Shown one piece after another: positions 32,003 to 41,257 of a stretch of 64,000 nt of DNA (within the stretch, counting starts at the first letter, position 1; every line of letters begins with the position of its first letter). The DNA lies in NCBI RefSeq assembly GCF_025362475.1, contig NZ_JANYGH010000072.1:1-64000 (forward strand), in the 5' to 3' direction. The translations under genes were made by a program, and so were the position numbers. The notes beneath the pieces were generated by a model. The model ran no database searches. It saw only the letters and a program-made list of their open reading frames with translations, and had not been told where the DNA came from. This DNA comes from Mucilaginibacter sp. (lineage in GTDB: Bacteria > Bacteroidota > Bacteroidia > Sphingobacteriales > Sphingobacteriaceae).

Positions 32003-32908
32003 ATGAAAATGAGATCAATTTACCAATTGTTATTATTGTTGAGTGTTGCAGGGTGCCTGGCATCGTGTAAAAAGGAAAACGCTTCCAAATCAGCTTCCGC
32101 TACCACCACAACTTCCTCTACCATCACGTCAACAGGGGCTATCGCCGTTAGTTTGGCATCTGGCACAACAGATACCGTTTACGTGGTTGGCTGCTATGGC
32201 AAGCATAGCAAAAAAGACACGGTTGCTTCCAGTGCGCTACCATCCTCAATTGGCACTTACTTAACTGCAAACTACAGCGGTTATACCTTTAAAAAAGCCT
32301 ATTCAATAGCCGATAGCGCCAAAGCAATTACCAATTACATTGTGGTGATTAAATACAACAGTGCTTTGGTAGGCTTAAAATTTACTGCTGATGGAACATT
32401 TGTAAGTATATTGGAGCAGAGAGCCGGGCATGATTTGATGGGACAGGGATGGCACCATGGCGGCCCCTTTGACAATCGTGATGGCAAACACCGCGATACT
32501 ATCGCTATATCTGCTCTCCCTGCTGCGGTGACCAGCTACTTCAAAACCACCTATTCAACAGATACGCTGCTGCATGCATCCATTACTCCCGATAGTGCCT
32601 ACGTGCTCATCAGTAAAAATAACGGCTTGTTTGCCACTGCTATCAAAGCAAACGGTACATTAATTAAACGCACCCAAATTGATAAACATGCAGGCAAACA
32701 CACTGCAATTGCCGAAACCAGTTTGCCGGCTGCTATTACAACTTACTTAACAACAACCTACCCAGGCTATGTGCTTGACAAGGCATTTTCTTACAGTGTA
32801 AGTGGTACCTTAAAAGGGTATGATGTAGTAATTACATCAAACAGTACCAAATATGCTTTAGTATTTGATGCCAGCGGCATTTTTGTTAAAGCATTTGCTG
32901 TGCATTAA
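32003..32908 (+). CDS. PepSY-like lipoprotein with three repeats
   Basis: 301 residues from ATG 32003; an upstream ATG at 31958 only adds 15 residues before the signal. The lipoprotein signal is MKMRSIYQLLLLLSVAGC (a second Cys follows in ASCKK). A Ser/Thr-rich linker leads to three PepSY-like (DUF2874) repeats: LPSSIGTYLTANYSGYTFKK, LPAAVTSYFKTTYSTDTLLH and LPAAITTYLTTTYPGYVLDK. Between repeats 1 and 2 is a His/Gly-rich patch (GQGWHHGGPFDNRDGKH) that might bind metal. PepSY domains are thought to bind or inhibit peptidases; its position after a pepsin-like lipoprotein is suggestive. Confidence 0.8.
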   Translation: MKMRSIYQLLLLLSVAGCLASCKKENASKSASATTTTSSTITSTGAIAVSLASGTTDTVYVVGCYGKHSKKDTVASSALPSSIGTYLTANYSGYTFKKAYSIADSAKAITNYIVVIKYNSALVGLKFTADGTFVSILEQRAGHDLMGQGWHHGGPFDNRDGKHRDTIAISALPAAVTSYFKTTYSTDTLLHASITPDSAYVLISKNNGLFATAIKANGTLIKRTQIDKHAGKHTAIAETSLPAAITTYLTTTYPGYVLDKAFSYSVSGTLKGYDVVITSNSTKYALVFDASGIFVKAFAVH

Positions 32909-32929
32909 AATCTTCCCGTAGTATATTTT

Positions 32930-32965
32930 AACCCGGTTATCTTTAGGTAGATACCGGGTTTTTGT
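32930..32965. terminator. Bidirectional hairpin terminator
   Basis: AACCCGGT-T-ATC (32930-32941) pairs with GATACCGGGTT (32950-32960), followed by TTTTTG. It separates the convergent PepSY-like and cytochrome c/FG-GAP genes. Confidence 0.8.
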
Positions 32966-32994
32966 TTAAAAAATAGGTTTCTTTTTATTACCGG

Positions 32995-34563
32995 TTATTT
33001 CTTTGGCTGATAAAGCTGATTCATAAAAATAGTGATGCCATACTTTGCGCCTTTCCATTTAGCATCCAGCTCTTTAGGAACAGCACCGGGGCTTTGGGCA
33101 AAATTACCTGCTATAATGTCAATATCACCGTCGCCGTCAATGTCGGCTTTCTCCAGGGTTAAAGTCTTCAGGGGGATCTCGCTCTTCAGGATGTAGGGTT
33201 TAAAAGTAAACTTCTTCTGGTTTGTATTTTCAAGGTATACAAAAGATTCATCCACCAGTTTACCAAAATCGGGAAAGAAAGCACTACAGGCAAAGTCTAT
33301 ATCACCGTCTTTATCAAAATCTTCGGCCAAAACACGGGTTACACCGTATATCGGATAAAAAAACTGCTCTTTAAAAACGTTATTGCCCTGGTTAATATTA
33401 ATCCGGATACCGTGGTATGCTTTTAATACCTGTGAGTAATCAGCATTGTCGCCGTGCACGGTTATAATATCGGTAAGTCCATCGTGGTTATAATCAACCA
33501 GCGTCATGTCCGTAGTACCATAGTTGGGCGGAAACCGCAACACTCTCTGGGCTTTAAATTTCAGATTATCTTTCTGATAGAAAATGTAAACACTTTCATC
33601 TCCCTGCGAAAACATAGCTACAATGTCCTTTTTGCCATCGCCATCCATATCCTTCACATAGCATTTAATAGCCCCGGCAAGCGGCAGTAAAACAGTTTCC
33701 ACATATTTGCCGGCTTTATTCTTTTTAAACAGCGATAAGCCCCCTGTTTTATTCCCGAAATTACAAACAATAATCTCAGGATCTCCATCATTATTCAGAT
33801 CAACTAGTTGAGAATTAACGGGCCTGTGCAAGGCACTTAGCAATACGGAGCTGGTACTGTCTTTATAGCTTACATATGATCCCAAACTTAGCTCGGTTGG
33901 GTATAGTTTACCTATCTCGGTAAAATAAGTGCTTCCTTTATAAAAATTAAAATCAACTACCGGGCTTTCTGTAGTTATTGTTTTTGTAACGCCAATATTA
34001 TATTTCCAGTTATAAACCTTGTTAAGAAAATTCCCTATCCATAAGGTATTAGTTTCCGAGTTATACTCTAACCCGGTTATTAATGATGGTACCTGGTCAT
34101 CAATTTGAATATCCTGCCTGGTAAACTGTTTTAGCGGGCTGTTACGGGTTAGCCTGCTGTCATCGGCAATAAGGGAATCGGGCGCTAAACTGATCACATA
34201 CGCTACCAGCTTATTCCATTCATCCAAATTTAAAACAGGGGCATCGGGGATGATGTTATTTTTTTTTACGACTATCTTTTCTTCATCAGATAATCCGCGC
34301 AACGGATCATAGTTGGGATAAATGATCCCCATCCTGGCGGCCATTACCGGCAGCACATGCAAGCGCCAAACATCTTTAGTTAAACTGGTGGGATCTGGCA
34401 ACATATGGCATGTAGCACAAAAAGTAGTGAACAAGGCCTTTCCCCCATCATCTGCCTTTACCGGCTTCACCCTTGCAGTAACAGGGCTATAGGTTAATGA
34501 ATTCAGACCGATCATCAACGTTATCGCAAAAAGCACCGTTAAGATGATCAGTCTGATATTCAT
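32995..34563 (-). CDS. c-type cytochrome fused to FG-GAP/VCBS propeller
   Basis: 522 residues with an N-terminal signal/anchor. One haem site, CATCH (Cys49, Cys52, His53), is followed by MLPDPTSL, then a short cytochrome part (to about 140). Next come FG-GAP/VCBS repeats with Asp-rich calcium loops (DLNNDGDPEIIVCNFGNKTG; DMDGDGKKDIVAMF; DYNHDGLTDIITVHGDN; DKDGDIDFACSAFFPD; DIDGDGDIDIIAGNF). It is last in a minus-strand unit, 9 nt after the GH2 gene. It could bring a redox step to a glycan-binding propeller. The partner is unknown. Confidence 0.87.
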   Translation of the reverse strand: MNIRLIILTVLFAITLMIGLNSLTYSPVTARVKPVKADDGGKALFTTFCATCHMLPDPTSLTKDVWRLHVLPVMAARMGIIYPNYDPLRGLSDEEKIVVKKNNIIPDAPVLNLDEWNKLVAYVISLAPDSLIADDSRLTRNSPLKQFTRQDIQIDDQVPSLITGLEYNSETNTLWIGNFLNKVYNWKYNIGVTKTITTESPVVDFNFYKGSTYFTEIGKLYPTELSLGSYVSYKDSTSSVLLSALHRPVNSQLVDLNNDGDPEIIVCNFGNKTGGLSLFKKNKAGKYVETVLLPLAGAIKCYVKDMDGDGKKDIVAMFSQGDESVYIFYQKDNLKFKAQRVLRFPPNYGTTDMTLVDYNHDGLTDIITVHGDNADYSQVLKAYHGIRININQGNNVFKEQFFYPIYGVTRVLAEDFDKDGDIDFACSAFFPDFGKLVDESFVYLENTNQKKFTFKPYILKSEIPLKTLTLEKADIDGDGDIDIIAGNFAQSPGAVPKELDAKWKGAKYGITIFMNQLYQPKK

Positions 34564-34572
34564 AATTTATTT

Positions 34573-37242
34573 TTATTGATCAATACTTATCGTTTGGGGA
34601 CTATTTCCATCATTCCAACCGTCAACACTCACCACCAATTTTTTATTATTTGCGGCGGCATTGTATTCAACTATTACCTTTTTTTCTTCCCCCGGTAAAA
34701 CTGTAATATAGTTATTACTGTAAAATGCAGGCAAAATCCTTGCTTTACTGTCCGCATCCACTAATGAAACTCTGTTAAAAAAAGCAAGTACACTATTCTC
34801 TTTATTAACTAACGTAACTTCTACCCTACCTGGTTTTAAATATTTTGCTTTAACGGATAATTCTTCAGTTTTCATTTTTTGCAGACCAGAAAACGCGCCT
34901 TTACTATCCGGAATCCAATAAGTATTATCCGTTATAACTTTCTTATCCTCATCCAATAACTGTAATGACAGAAAAACGCCCTCTTTGGCGGCAAGCTTAT
35001 CAACAGCCCCCTTAACAGAGAAGTATTTTTTAACCGTATTGGCATTTATATCAGCAAAAACCTGGGTCAGCAGATTTTCTTTACCTTGCATATCATAGGT
35101 TTTTACCACCATCATCATGCTGCGCCGGGCTTTAAAGGTATTGTTGGCTACCATTATATTGCCATTAATTGGGTTGTACATAATATGGAATGGCGCGCTG
35201 CCATTGTGTAAACCATACAGGCAGGCGTTAGGATCAAGGTAATAATCATACATCTGCCCGCGCATGGCTGTCCATGGGTTTTGGGTTTTCCAGATGATAA
35301 AACCGGTATACCAATCCCACATGTGCGAGGTAAAGCCCTCGGCAAGGCCACGGTACTGATCATAATTTACCAGTTGTGCTTTCATAGCAAAATCGGCAGC
35401 GCTTTTAGCTTTGCCATATTTATTGATACTGGTATCATAGCCAATGTATTTATGGTAATCCCAAACACTGTCTACTTTGTTTTTGTGTGTATCTTCATCA
35501 TAAACCGGCGGAACCATGTTAGCCGTTGGGATAAATCTTTTCAATGATTCATAATCGCCTACACCAACAGAACCCACCTCTGAATTAAAAGGAAAAGTTT
35601 TATATTCCCAAAACACCGATAAAGGCTGAATACCATAAGGCCCATCGCCATTACCACCCAGCACATTGTGCGACATGCTATCTGAATTAGAATAATCAAC
35701 AAACCAGCGGGTATTATCAAGCTTAGGCAAAATGGTATCCCGTAAAGCAGTAAGGATATCCTCGGGCGGAGTAATTTCATTGCCACCGCACCATATAGCC
35801 AGCGATGCATAATTGCGCACCATCTTTATCTGGTCGACTGCCGAACGCAGGAACAAGCCATGGTCATCCGGGTATTTGCGGCGTGTCCATTGATCATCAA
35901 GTTTCTGAGGATCCTGCCAACGGCCGTTGCAATCGCCGGATCCCCATAGATCCTGGAAAACCAGCATACCATATTTATCACAGGCTTCGTAAAACTCAGG
36001 TCGTTCAATCATCGCGCCTCCCCAAATCCTGATCAGGTTTAGGTTCATGTCCCGATGAAAACGAACTTCGGCATCATAACGCATATCCGACAAGCGTAGC
36101 ATGGCGTCAGATATAACCCAATTGCCCCCTTTTATAAATATCCGTTGACCATTAACCGCTATCTGCCTGCTGCCAGTATGCTCATTATACTCGCTGGTTA
36201 ATTGCCTTACCCCTATTTTAAGCAAATGCTGATCAGATATCACTTTGCCATTAACCGCAAACTTCAACTTAAAATCATACAAGTTTTGCGGTCCGTAACC
36301 ATTTGGCCACCATAGTTTAGGGTTAGGCAAACTGTAATCATTAAAACTTACATCAGCAGTTGAATTTGGTTTCAGACTGATGCTTTTTGAAATTACTTTA
36401 CCACCCAGCTCAAAACTTAAAGTACCGCTAACGGGTGCTGTTGTAGGGTTACTTAATGCGGCCGATACTTTAATAACTGCAGGCTGTTGGGCACCTTCAG
36501 GAAGCCTTACTCCCGGAACCAATGTAATAACATGTTCATCGGTAATGCGCACTGCGCCGGTTTTTTGGATGGTAACCTTATCCCATATCCCGGTATTTCT
36601 ATCTCTCATCGGCTGAATCCAATCCCAGCCTGCTGTATATTGCAACCCAACATTCCTGGCGATGGTACCATCACCACCCTGACCGCCATTCGGGTTACCT
36701 AATACATCAGGCGGGTGCACTAATACGGCTAAACGATTGTTGCCATTTTTGGCTAAAAAGGATGTTATATTATAGGTAAACCTTAAAAACATTCCTTTTT
36801 GAATGGTTTTATTTAGTTTGTGTCCATTCAAATAAATATCACAGCTATAGTTTATACCTCTAAAATTAAGGTAAACCTGGCCACCGTTTAGTGCCGGTAC
36901 TTCTTTAAAATCTTTGGTAAACCAATAAGTATAGTAATCTGCCCCGGTTTTGTAAATATCAGGTATATGCTCATTATTCATGCCCCAAAACGGGTCGGGT
37001 ATTTTTTGATTGTTTAACAGCGTAGTTAAAACAGTGCCCGGCACTGTAGCCGGCATCCAACTGCTGTTATTGAATGCGGTTGTTGATAGTACCAATCCGT
37101 TATCCTTTACGCTGCTTATAGGTGCACACATCCAGCCGGAGTTGAGCTCATAGCTGCTTTGCGCATATATATTGGTTGCGATTAAAAATAAGATGAGCGT
37201 ACAAAATAATTTAGCGGGCCTGAATATTAATAGTTGGGGCAT
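34573..37242 (-). CDS. GH2 glycoside hydrolase (exo-glucosaminidase/mannosidase type)
   Basis: 889 residues. A signal peptide follows a short N-terminus. The sugar-binding domain has WMPATVPGTVLTTLLNNQKI and DPFWGMNNEHIPD, a start typical of exo-beta-D-glucosaminidases and beta-mannosidases. The TIM barrel has the acid/base Glu in LAIWCGGNEITPP (about 486) and the nucleophile Glu in FPFNSEVGSVGVGD (about 553). A C-terminal Ig-like domain closes it. It removes non-reducing terminal sugars, probably glucosamine or mannose residues. It lies between the GH29 gene (51-nt gap) and the cytochrome/FG-GAP gene, all reading leftward. Confidence 0.9.
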   Translation of the reverse strand: MPQLLIFRPAKLFCTLILFLIATNIYAQSSYELNSGWMCAPISSVKDNGLVLSTTAFNNSSWMPATVPGTVLTTLLNNQKIPDPFWGMNNEHIPDIYKTGADYYTYWFTKDFKEVPALNGGQVYLNFRGINYSCDIYLNGHKLNKTIQKGMFLRFTYNITSFLAKNGNNRLAVLVHPPDVLGNPNGGQGGDGTIARNVGLQYTAGWDWIQPMRDRNTGIWDKVTIQKTGAVRITDEHVITLVPGVRLPEGAQQPAVIKVSAALSNPTTAPVSGTLSFELGGKVISKSISLKPNSTADVSFNDYSLPNPKLWWPNGYGPQNLYDFKLKFAVNGKVISDQHLLKIGVRQLTSEYNEHTGSRQIAVNGQRIFIKGGNWVISDAMLRLSDMRYDAEVRFHRDMNLNLIRIWGGAMIERPEFYEACDKYGMLVFQDLWGSGDCNGRWQDPQKLDDQWTRRKYPDDHGLFLRSAVDQIKMVRNYASLAIWCGGNEITPPEDILTALRDTILPKLDNTRWFVDYSNSDSMSHNVLGGNGDGPYGIQPLSVFWEYKTFPFNSEVGSVGVGDYESLKRFIPTANMVPPVYDEDTHKNKVDSVWDYHKYIGYDTSINKYGKAKSAADFAMKAQLVNYDQYRGLAEGFTSHMWDWYTGFIIWKTQNPWTAMRGQMYDYYLDPNACLYGLHNGSAPFHIMYNPINGNIMVANNTFKARRSMMMVVKTYDMQGKENLLTQVFADINANTVKKYFSVKGAVDKLAAKEGVFLSLQLLDEDKKVITDNTYWIPDSKGAFSGLQKMKTEELSVKAKYLKPGRVEVTLVNKENSVLAFFNRVSLVDADSKARILPAFYSNNYITVLPGEEKKVIVEYNAAANNKKLVVSVDGWNDGNSPQTISIDQ

Positions 37243-37293
37243 TTTATTTAATTATAGATGTGTTATATGTATAGTAAATATATAAGTTGATAA

Positions 37294-38730
37294 CTACTGA
37301 ATTTTAAATACGGCAGCATGCGCCAAACCGTTTTGTGTTTGTAAAGATGCAGGTATATTTATTTTAATTACACCTTCGGCCACTGTCCATTTCAGTTTTT
37401 TGCTGATACCCAGCAAACTTATTTTTTTTATTTTATCAGCATCCTTTAGATGTAGTGAGATATTTGAAGGCAAAACCACGGCTTCTTTATCCTTTTCGGC
37501 CAAAACAAATGCATATGTGCTTTTGCCAGCCTTGGTATAATATATATTTCCTTCGGAGTAAGGTGCTATCGCGTCAGAATTATAAATGCCCTCACCGTTA
37601 ATTTTAATCCAGTCGCCAATTTGTTTTAGGCGGCTATATGCAGCAGGATCCCAATCACCATCAGGCCCGGGACCTATATTCATTAACAGGTTACCGCCAC
37701 GGGATACAATTTTCACCAATAAAGTTATTATTTCATTGGCAGATTTATAATGATCACCGGGTACATAGCTCCATGAATTACCCATAGTGATACAGCTTTC
37801 CCAGGGATGATCCAAAGGTGCATCCGGCACCTGTTGCTCTGGCGTAGTATAATTTTCATATTGCCCGGCAACAGTACGATCAACCACTATTAAACCTGGC
37901 TGTTTTATTCTTGCCGCCGCGGCTATTTTTGCCATATCAATATCCTGATCATACGGAATAGTACGCTGCCAATCCACGGCTGCATCTATCGTATTCTTTG
38001 GTCTAACCCAGCCGCCATCAAGCCACAAAATATCTACCTTTCCATAACCTGTCATAAGCTCCTGGATCTGGTTAAAGGTGAAATCCTTAAATTTTTGCCA
38101 GCGCTCTGGATATTTAGCAGGATCATAATTTACGTTTCTGTCTTTAGGCGGGAAGTATGGCCACCAATAATTTTCTGTATGCCAGTCTGGTTTTGAAAAG
38201 TAAGCTCCAATCATAAAATTCTCCTTGCTAAACGCGTTAAATACCTCCTTAGCTACGTTACTCCTGGGGTTGACCGAGAAAGGCGTTTTTGAGCTGGTAA
38301 TTTTATAATCGGTTTGTTTGGTATCAAACATGCAAAAACCATCATGGTGCTTGGTAGTAAAAACCACATACTTCATCCCCGCATATTTTGCAGCAGCAAC
38401 CCACTTTTCGGGGTTAAAATTTGTAGGATTAAAAGTGGTTTGCAAATTTTCGTAAGCTTTTTTGTAATTGTAGTAATCGCCGCCATAGGGGCCACGGCGT
38501 TGTGTCCACCCCTCATCCTCGGGGCAAATACTCCAGCTTTCAACAACCCCCCACTGGCTGTAAGTGCCCCAGTGCATAAATAATCCAAATTTTAGTCCCT
38601 GCCATTTATGCAGTTTCTTTTGAACCAGTGAGTCTTGGGGTATTACATAATCCTTTGACATATTATGTTGTTGTGCCATCAGATTATTTAGTGGCAAAAG
38701 GAATGCGAGAAAAACAAGGATTTTTTTCAT
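37294..38730 (-). CDS. GH29 alpha-L-fucosidase
   Basis: 478 residues with a signal peptide (to NLMAQ). The GH29 barrel starts KWQGLKFGLFMHWGTYSQWG, with KYVVFTTKHHDGFCMFDTKQ after it. The nucleophile Asp is in DILWLDGGWV (about 237), and NLLMNIGPGPDGDW is the usual loop. A C-terminal beta-sandwich is present. It releases terminal alpha-L-fucose (retaining mechanism). It is first in the minus-strand GH29-GH2-cytochrome unit and shares a 457-nt upstream region with the divergent sigma factor. Confidence 0.94.
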   Translation of the reverse strand: MKKILVFLAFLLPLNNLMAQQHNMSKDYVIPQDSLVQKKLHKWQGLKFGLFMHWGTYSQWGVVESWSICPEDEGWTQRRGPYGGDYYNYKKAYENLQTTFNPTNFNPEKWVAAAKYAGMKYVVFTTKHHDGFCMFDTKQTDYKITSSKTPFSVNPRSNVAKEVFNAFSKENFMIGAYFSKPDWHTENYWWPYFPPKDRNVNYDPAKYPERWQKFKDFTFNQIQELMTGYGKVDILWLDGGWVRPKNTIDAAVDWQRTIPYDQDIDMAKIAAAARIKQPGLIVVDRTVAGQYENYTTPEQQVPDAPLDHPWESCITMGNSWSYVPGDHYKSANEIITLLVKIVSRGGNLLMNIGPGPDGDWDPAAYSRLKQIGDWIKINGEGIYNSDAIAPYSEGNIYYTKAGKSTYAFVLAEKDKEAVVLPSNISLHLKDADKIKKISLLGISKKLKWTVAEGVIKINIPASLQTQNGLAHAAVFKIQ

Positions 38731-39187
38731 TTATAATTGTATTTTTTGTTTCTTTATATAGGTAACCAATTAAACCGCCATAATAAAATCTTCTGGATAA
38801 AATTCGTAAATGAAAGGATAAAATCCGAACATTTTATATGCTTTTTAATGCGTAATAATTCATCAAAAACAGCACTTAGTGTATACAATACAATGATGAG
38901 TTTGAAATTTAAAATGCTAAAATAGTATACATACACTATACTTACTCTACTATTTTAGTATAAATTGAGATATAAAATGTCATTTTTACATTTTAAAATA
39001 GCTAAATATGGCATCTAAACACCCTATTGACAACTTTTTTATTCAATTTGCCTACACACTAAGTAAATAAATTTCGAGAAGAATGAATTTTTCATTAATT
39101 ACTTGTCGAAATTAAAATAAATGCTTCTTTTTGTTATCAAATTATTACATTGCGTCATAATAACTGTTCTGAAAACACATAACTGAC
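38731..39187. promoter_or_regulatory. Divergent control region, GH29 unit and sigma/FecR/SusC unit
   Basis: 457 nt, very AT-rich, no gene. Nested palindromes: CTAAAATAG (38917-38925) with CTATTTTAG (38950-38958), and inside them AGTATA (38924-38929) with TATACT (38937-38942). The word GTATAC occurs twice (near 38881 and 38925). A further AAAATGT/ACATTTT pair lies near 38975-38995. TTTG at 39047 and TAAATTTC at 39068 resemble a promoter with a short 17-nt spacer. Likely the main operator of this PUL. Confidence 0.5.
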
Positions 39188-39814
39188 TTGCTATTGAAAA
39201 TCTCTAAAACTGATACTCCGGATTTATGGAAACAAGTTTGTTTTGATGACGATATCAAAGCATTTGAATTACTGTTCCACGCGCTGAATACCCGGCTTAT
39301 AAAGTTTTGTGTGTTTTACATCCGCCAAAAGGAGGCAGCAGAAGAGATTGTATCCGATGTATTTATTAAATGCTGGGAATCGCGTAAAAACCTTACCGAA
39401 ATTGCTAATCCGGAAACCTACTTATTTGTAGCAGTAAAAAATCAATCATTCAATTACCTTAAAAAATTCTCCAATATCCATCTTGTACAGATAGAAGCTT
39501 CGGACGAAATTGAGTTTGTAAACACCTTTGACCCCGAAAAGGAACTGGAACGCAAAGAACTTCACTTTTTATTAGATAAAGCTATTGGATCCTTACCGCA
39601 GCAAGCTTGTATAATTTTCAAACTCATTAAAGAGGATGGCATGAAGTACAAAGAAGTTGCCGAAATTTTAAACATATCTCCCCGTACTGTTCAAACACAA
39701 CTTTTCAGATCAATGAAAAAACTGAGCATCATACTTTCGGGGCATCAGTTAGCATCAAAATCGTCTGAAAGGGCTTCTTCTGGTCACCACATCATAGGGC
39801 TTCCGTTGTTATAG
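39188..39814 (+). CDS. ECF RNA polymerase sigma factor (FecI-like)
   Basis: 208 residues from a TTG start; no in-frame ATG occurs until deep in the gene, and an in-frame stop at 39170 limits any extension. Region 2 spans about 27-90 (AFELLFHALNTRLIKFCVFY; EEIVSDVFIKCWESRKNL), region 4 about 130-180 (SLPQQACIIFKLIKEDGMKY; VAEILNISPRTVQTQLFRSM). Together with FecR and an STN-bearing SusC it should form a cell-surface signalling chain that turns on the PUL. The last residues (HIIGLPLL) are encoded by the first copy of a 90-nt imperfect duplication. Confidence 0.9.
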   Translation: MLLKISKTDTPDLWKQVCFDDDIKAFELLFHALNTRLIKFCVFYIRQKEAAEEIVSDVFIKCWESRKNLTEIANPETYLFVAVKNQSFNYLKKFSNIHLVQIEASDEIEFVNTFDPEKELERKELHFLLDKAIGSLPQQACIIFKLIKEDGMKYKEVAEILNISPRTVQTQLFRSMKKLSIILSGHQLASKSSERASSGHHIIGLPLL

Positions 39815-39955
39815 TCATTCTTTTTAAATTTTTTTTTAAAGCTTACAGGTAATTTTAAAAAAAGCTCTTCCGATCGCCAAATCATAGCCTTTCTGTTTTT
39901 ATAAAAATTCTTTTTAATTTTTTTTTAAAAGCTTGTAGGCAATTTTTAAAAAAGT
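39791..39955 (+). repeat. Imperfect tandem duplication, period 90 nt
   Basis: The copy from 39791 (ATCATAGGGCTTCCGTTGTT...) recurs from 39881 (ATCATAGCCTTTCTGTTTTT...). Both continue into ATTCTTTTTAA, a long T-run, AAAGCTT and an AATTTTAAAAAA block. The first copy includes the sigma-factor stop; the second is non-coding and ends 39 nt before the FecR gene. The T-rich and A-rich parts can pair weakly. Confidence 0.65.
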
Positions 39956-39993
39956 ATTGTCCTATCTTAAAACAAGCCCGCTTACGCAATTAA

Positions 39994-41085
39994 ATGGTTA
40001 ACGAAAGATTTATTGAACTGCTCGCAAAAAAACTCTCGGATGAGATCGATGCAGGAGAATTAGAAGAATTCAGTTTCCTGATCGCGAACGACGAGGCTTG
40101 CAGGCAGCAAAATAATTTTTTTAAAATTTATTGGGTTAAAAACGAGGAACAATATTCAAATACCGAATTAATGTTTCAACGGATCAGGAGCAAAATTGAA
40201 GTTCCGGAAAAAGATACCGAAGAAACTGAAACCGGAGTGATTGCAAATAGTTACAAAAGCAGTCGGATAGTGATACGTAGCATCGCGGCAATTCTTATTG
40301 CAGGTGTTTGCATATTCGCTGCGTACAATTTTTGGGGTTATAATTTAAAAGATCTTAGAGTTGCTGATTTGCAACAAAAAAAAACGCCGAGCCGCGTTAA
40401 GTCGAAGATCTATTTAAGCGATGGTTCAATTGTTACTTTAAACTCAGAAACGACATTGAAATATCCCCCTACATTTAAAGGATCAACCCGCGAGGTTTAC
40501 CTTAATGGTGAAGCCTTTTTTGACGTGGCCAAGGATCATCGTCATCCGTTTATAGTACACGCGGGCAATATGAGTATCAAAGTTTTAGGGACAGCCTTCA
40601 ACGTTAAATCATATAAAAATGATTTAACAAGCGAAACCACCCTCATTAGAGGTGCTATTGAAGTAACCCTGGCCGACAGACCATCTGACCGCATCATTTT
40701 AAAACCAAATGAAAAGCTGATTTTAAAAAGTACCACCTTTAAAAAACACATTATAAATAGAAATTTAGTAGCCCAAACTCCTGATACTGCCAAAACCAGC
40801 TATGCTTTAACCAATCTTACCTATCTGCGATCAAACGATACTACAGTTGTTGAAACCTCCTGGGTAAATAACAGGCTTGTTTTTAAAGACGAAGACTTTA
40901 ATGAATTAGCAAACAAAATGGAACGCTGGTATGGTATAAAAGTGAAATTTAAAAACTCAGCAGCAAAAGACTATCATTTTACCGGTGTTTTTGAAAAAGA
41001 AAGCGTTACACAAGCGTTAAGCGCTTTGCAATTGATTGAATCATTTTCCTATAAGTACAAAAATGAAACCGTATATATTTATTAA
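39994..41085 (+). CDS. FecR-type anti-sigma factor
   Basis: 363 residues. A cytoplasmic N-terminal part (1-90) should hold the sigma factor. A membrane helix follows at about 94-113 (IRSIAAILIAGVCIFAAYNF), then the periplasmic FecR domain (SKIYLSDGSIVTLNSETTLK; REVYLNGEAFFDVAKDHRHP; IKVLGTAFNVKSY) and a C-terminal DUF4974 domain (FNELANKMERWYGIKVKF; YHFTGVFEKESVTQALSALQ). It probably senses the STN domain of the SusC protein encoded next. Confidence 0.92.
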   Translation: MVNERFIELLAKKLSDEIDAGELEEFSFLIANDEACRQQNNFFKIYWVKNEEQYSNTELMFQRIRSKIEVPEKDTEETETGVIANSYKSSRIVIRSIAAILIAGVCIFAAYNFWGYNLKDLRVADLQQKKTPSRVKSKIYLSDGSIVTLNSETTLKYPPTFKGSTREVYLNGEAFFDVAKDHRHPFIVHAGNMSIKVLGTAFNVKSYKNDLTSETTLIRGAIEVTLADRPSDRIILKPNEKLILKSTTFKKHIINRNLVAQTPDTAKTSYALTNLTYLRSNDTTVVETSWVNNRLVFKDEDFNELANKMERWYGIKVKFKNSAAKDYHFTGVFEKESVTQALSALQLIESFSYKYKNETVYIY

Positions 41086-41142
41086 CCTAACTACTGAATT
41101 AAATAAGCCTATGAAATAAAGTAACCTTTACATACCCAAAAA

Positions 41143-41169
41143 ACGGGAATTACCAATGGTAATCCCCGT
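41143..41169 (+). promoter_or_regulatory. Leader hairpin before SusC
   Basis: ACGGGAATTACC (41143-41154) pairs with GGTAATCCCCGT (41158-41169) with one mismatch and a 3-nt loop. No T-run follows, so it is more likely a leader RNA structure or inverted operator than a terminator. It is 89 nt upstream of the SusC start. Confidence 0.5.
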
Positions 41170-41257
41170 GAAGATGAAGATCTGTTAGTTAATCATGCAA
41201 TGCTCTCTCGAACAGAACATTGCCATTTAATCAAGTCACCTTTAATTAAGTAAAAGT

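Noticed and set aside
39791..39955. CRISPR array or insertion-sequence ends
   Set aside because: Only two imperfect copies, no spacers of equal length, no terminal inverted repeats with target duplication, and one copy includes a gene end.
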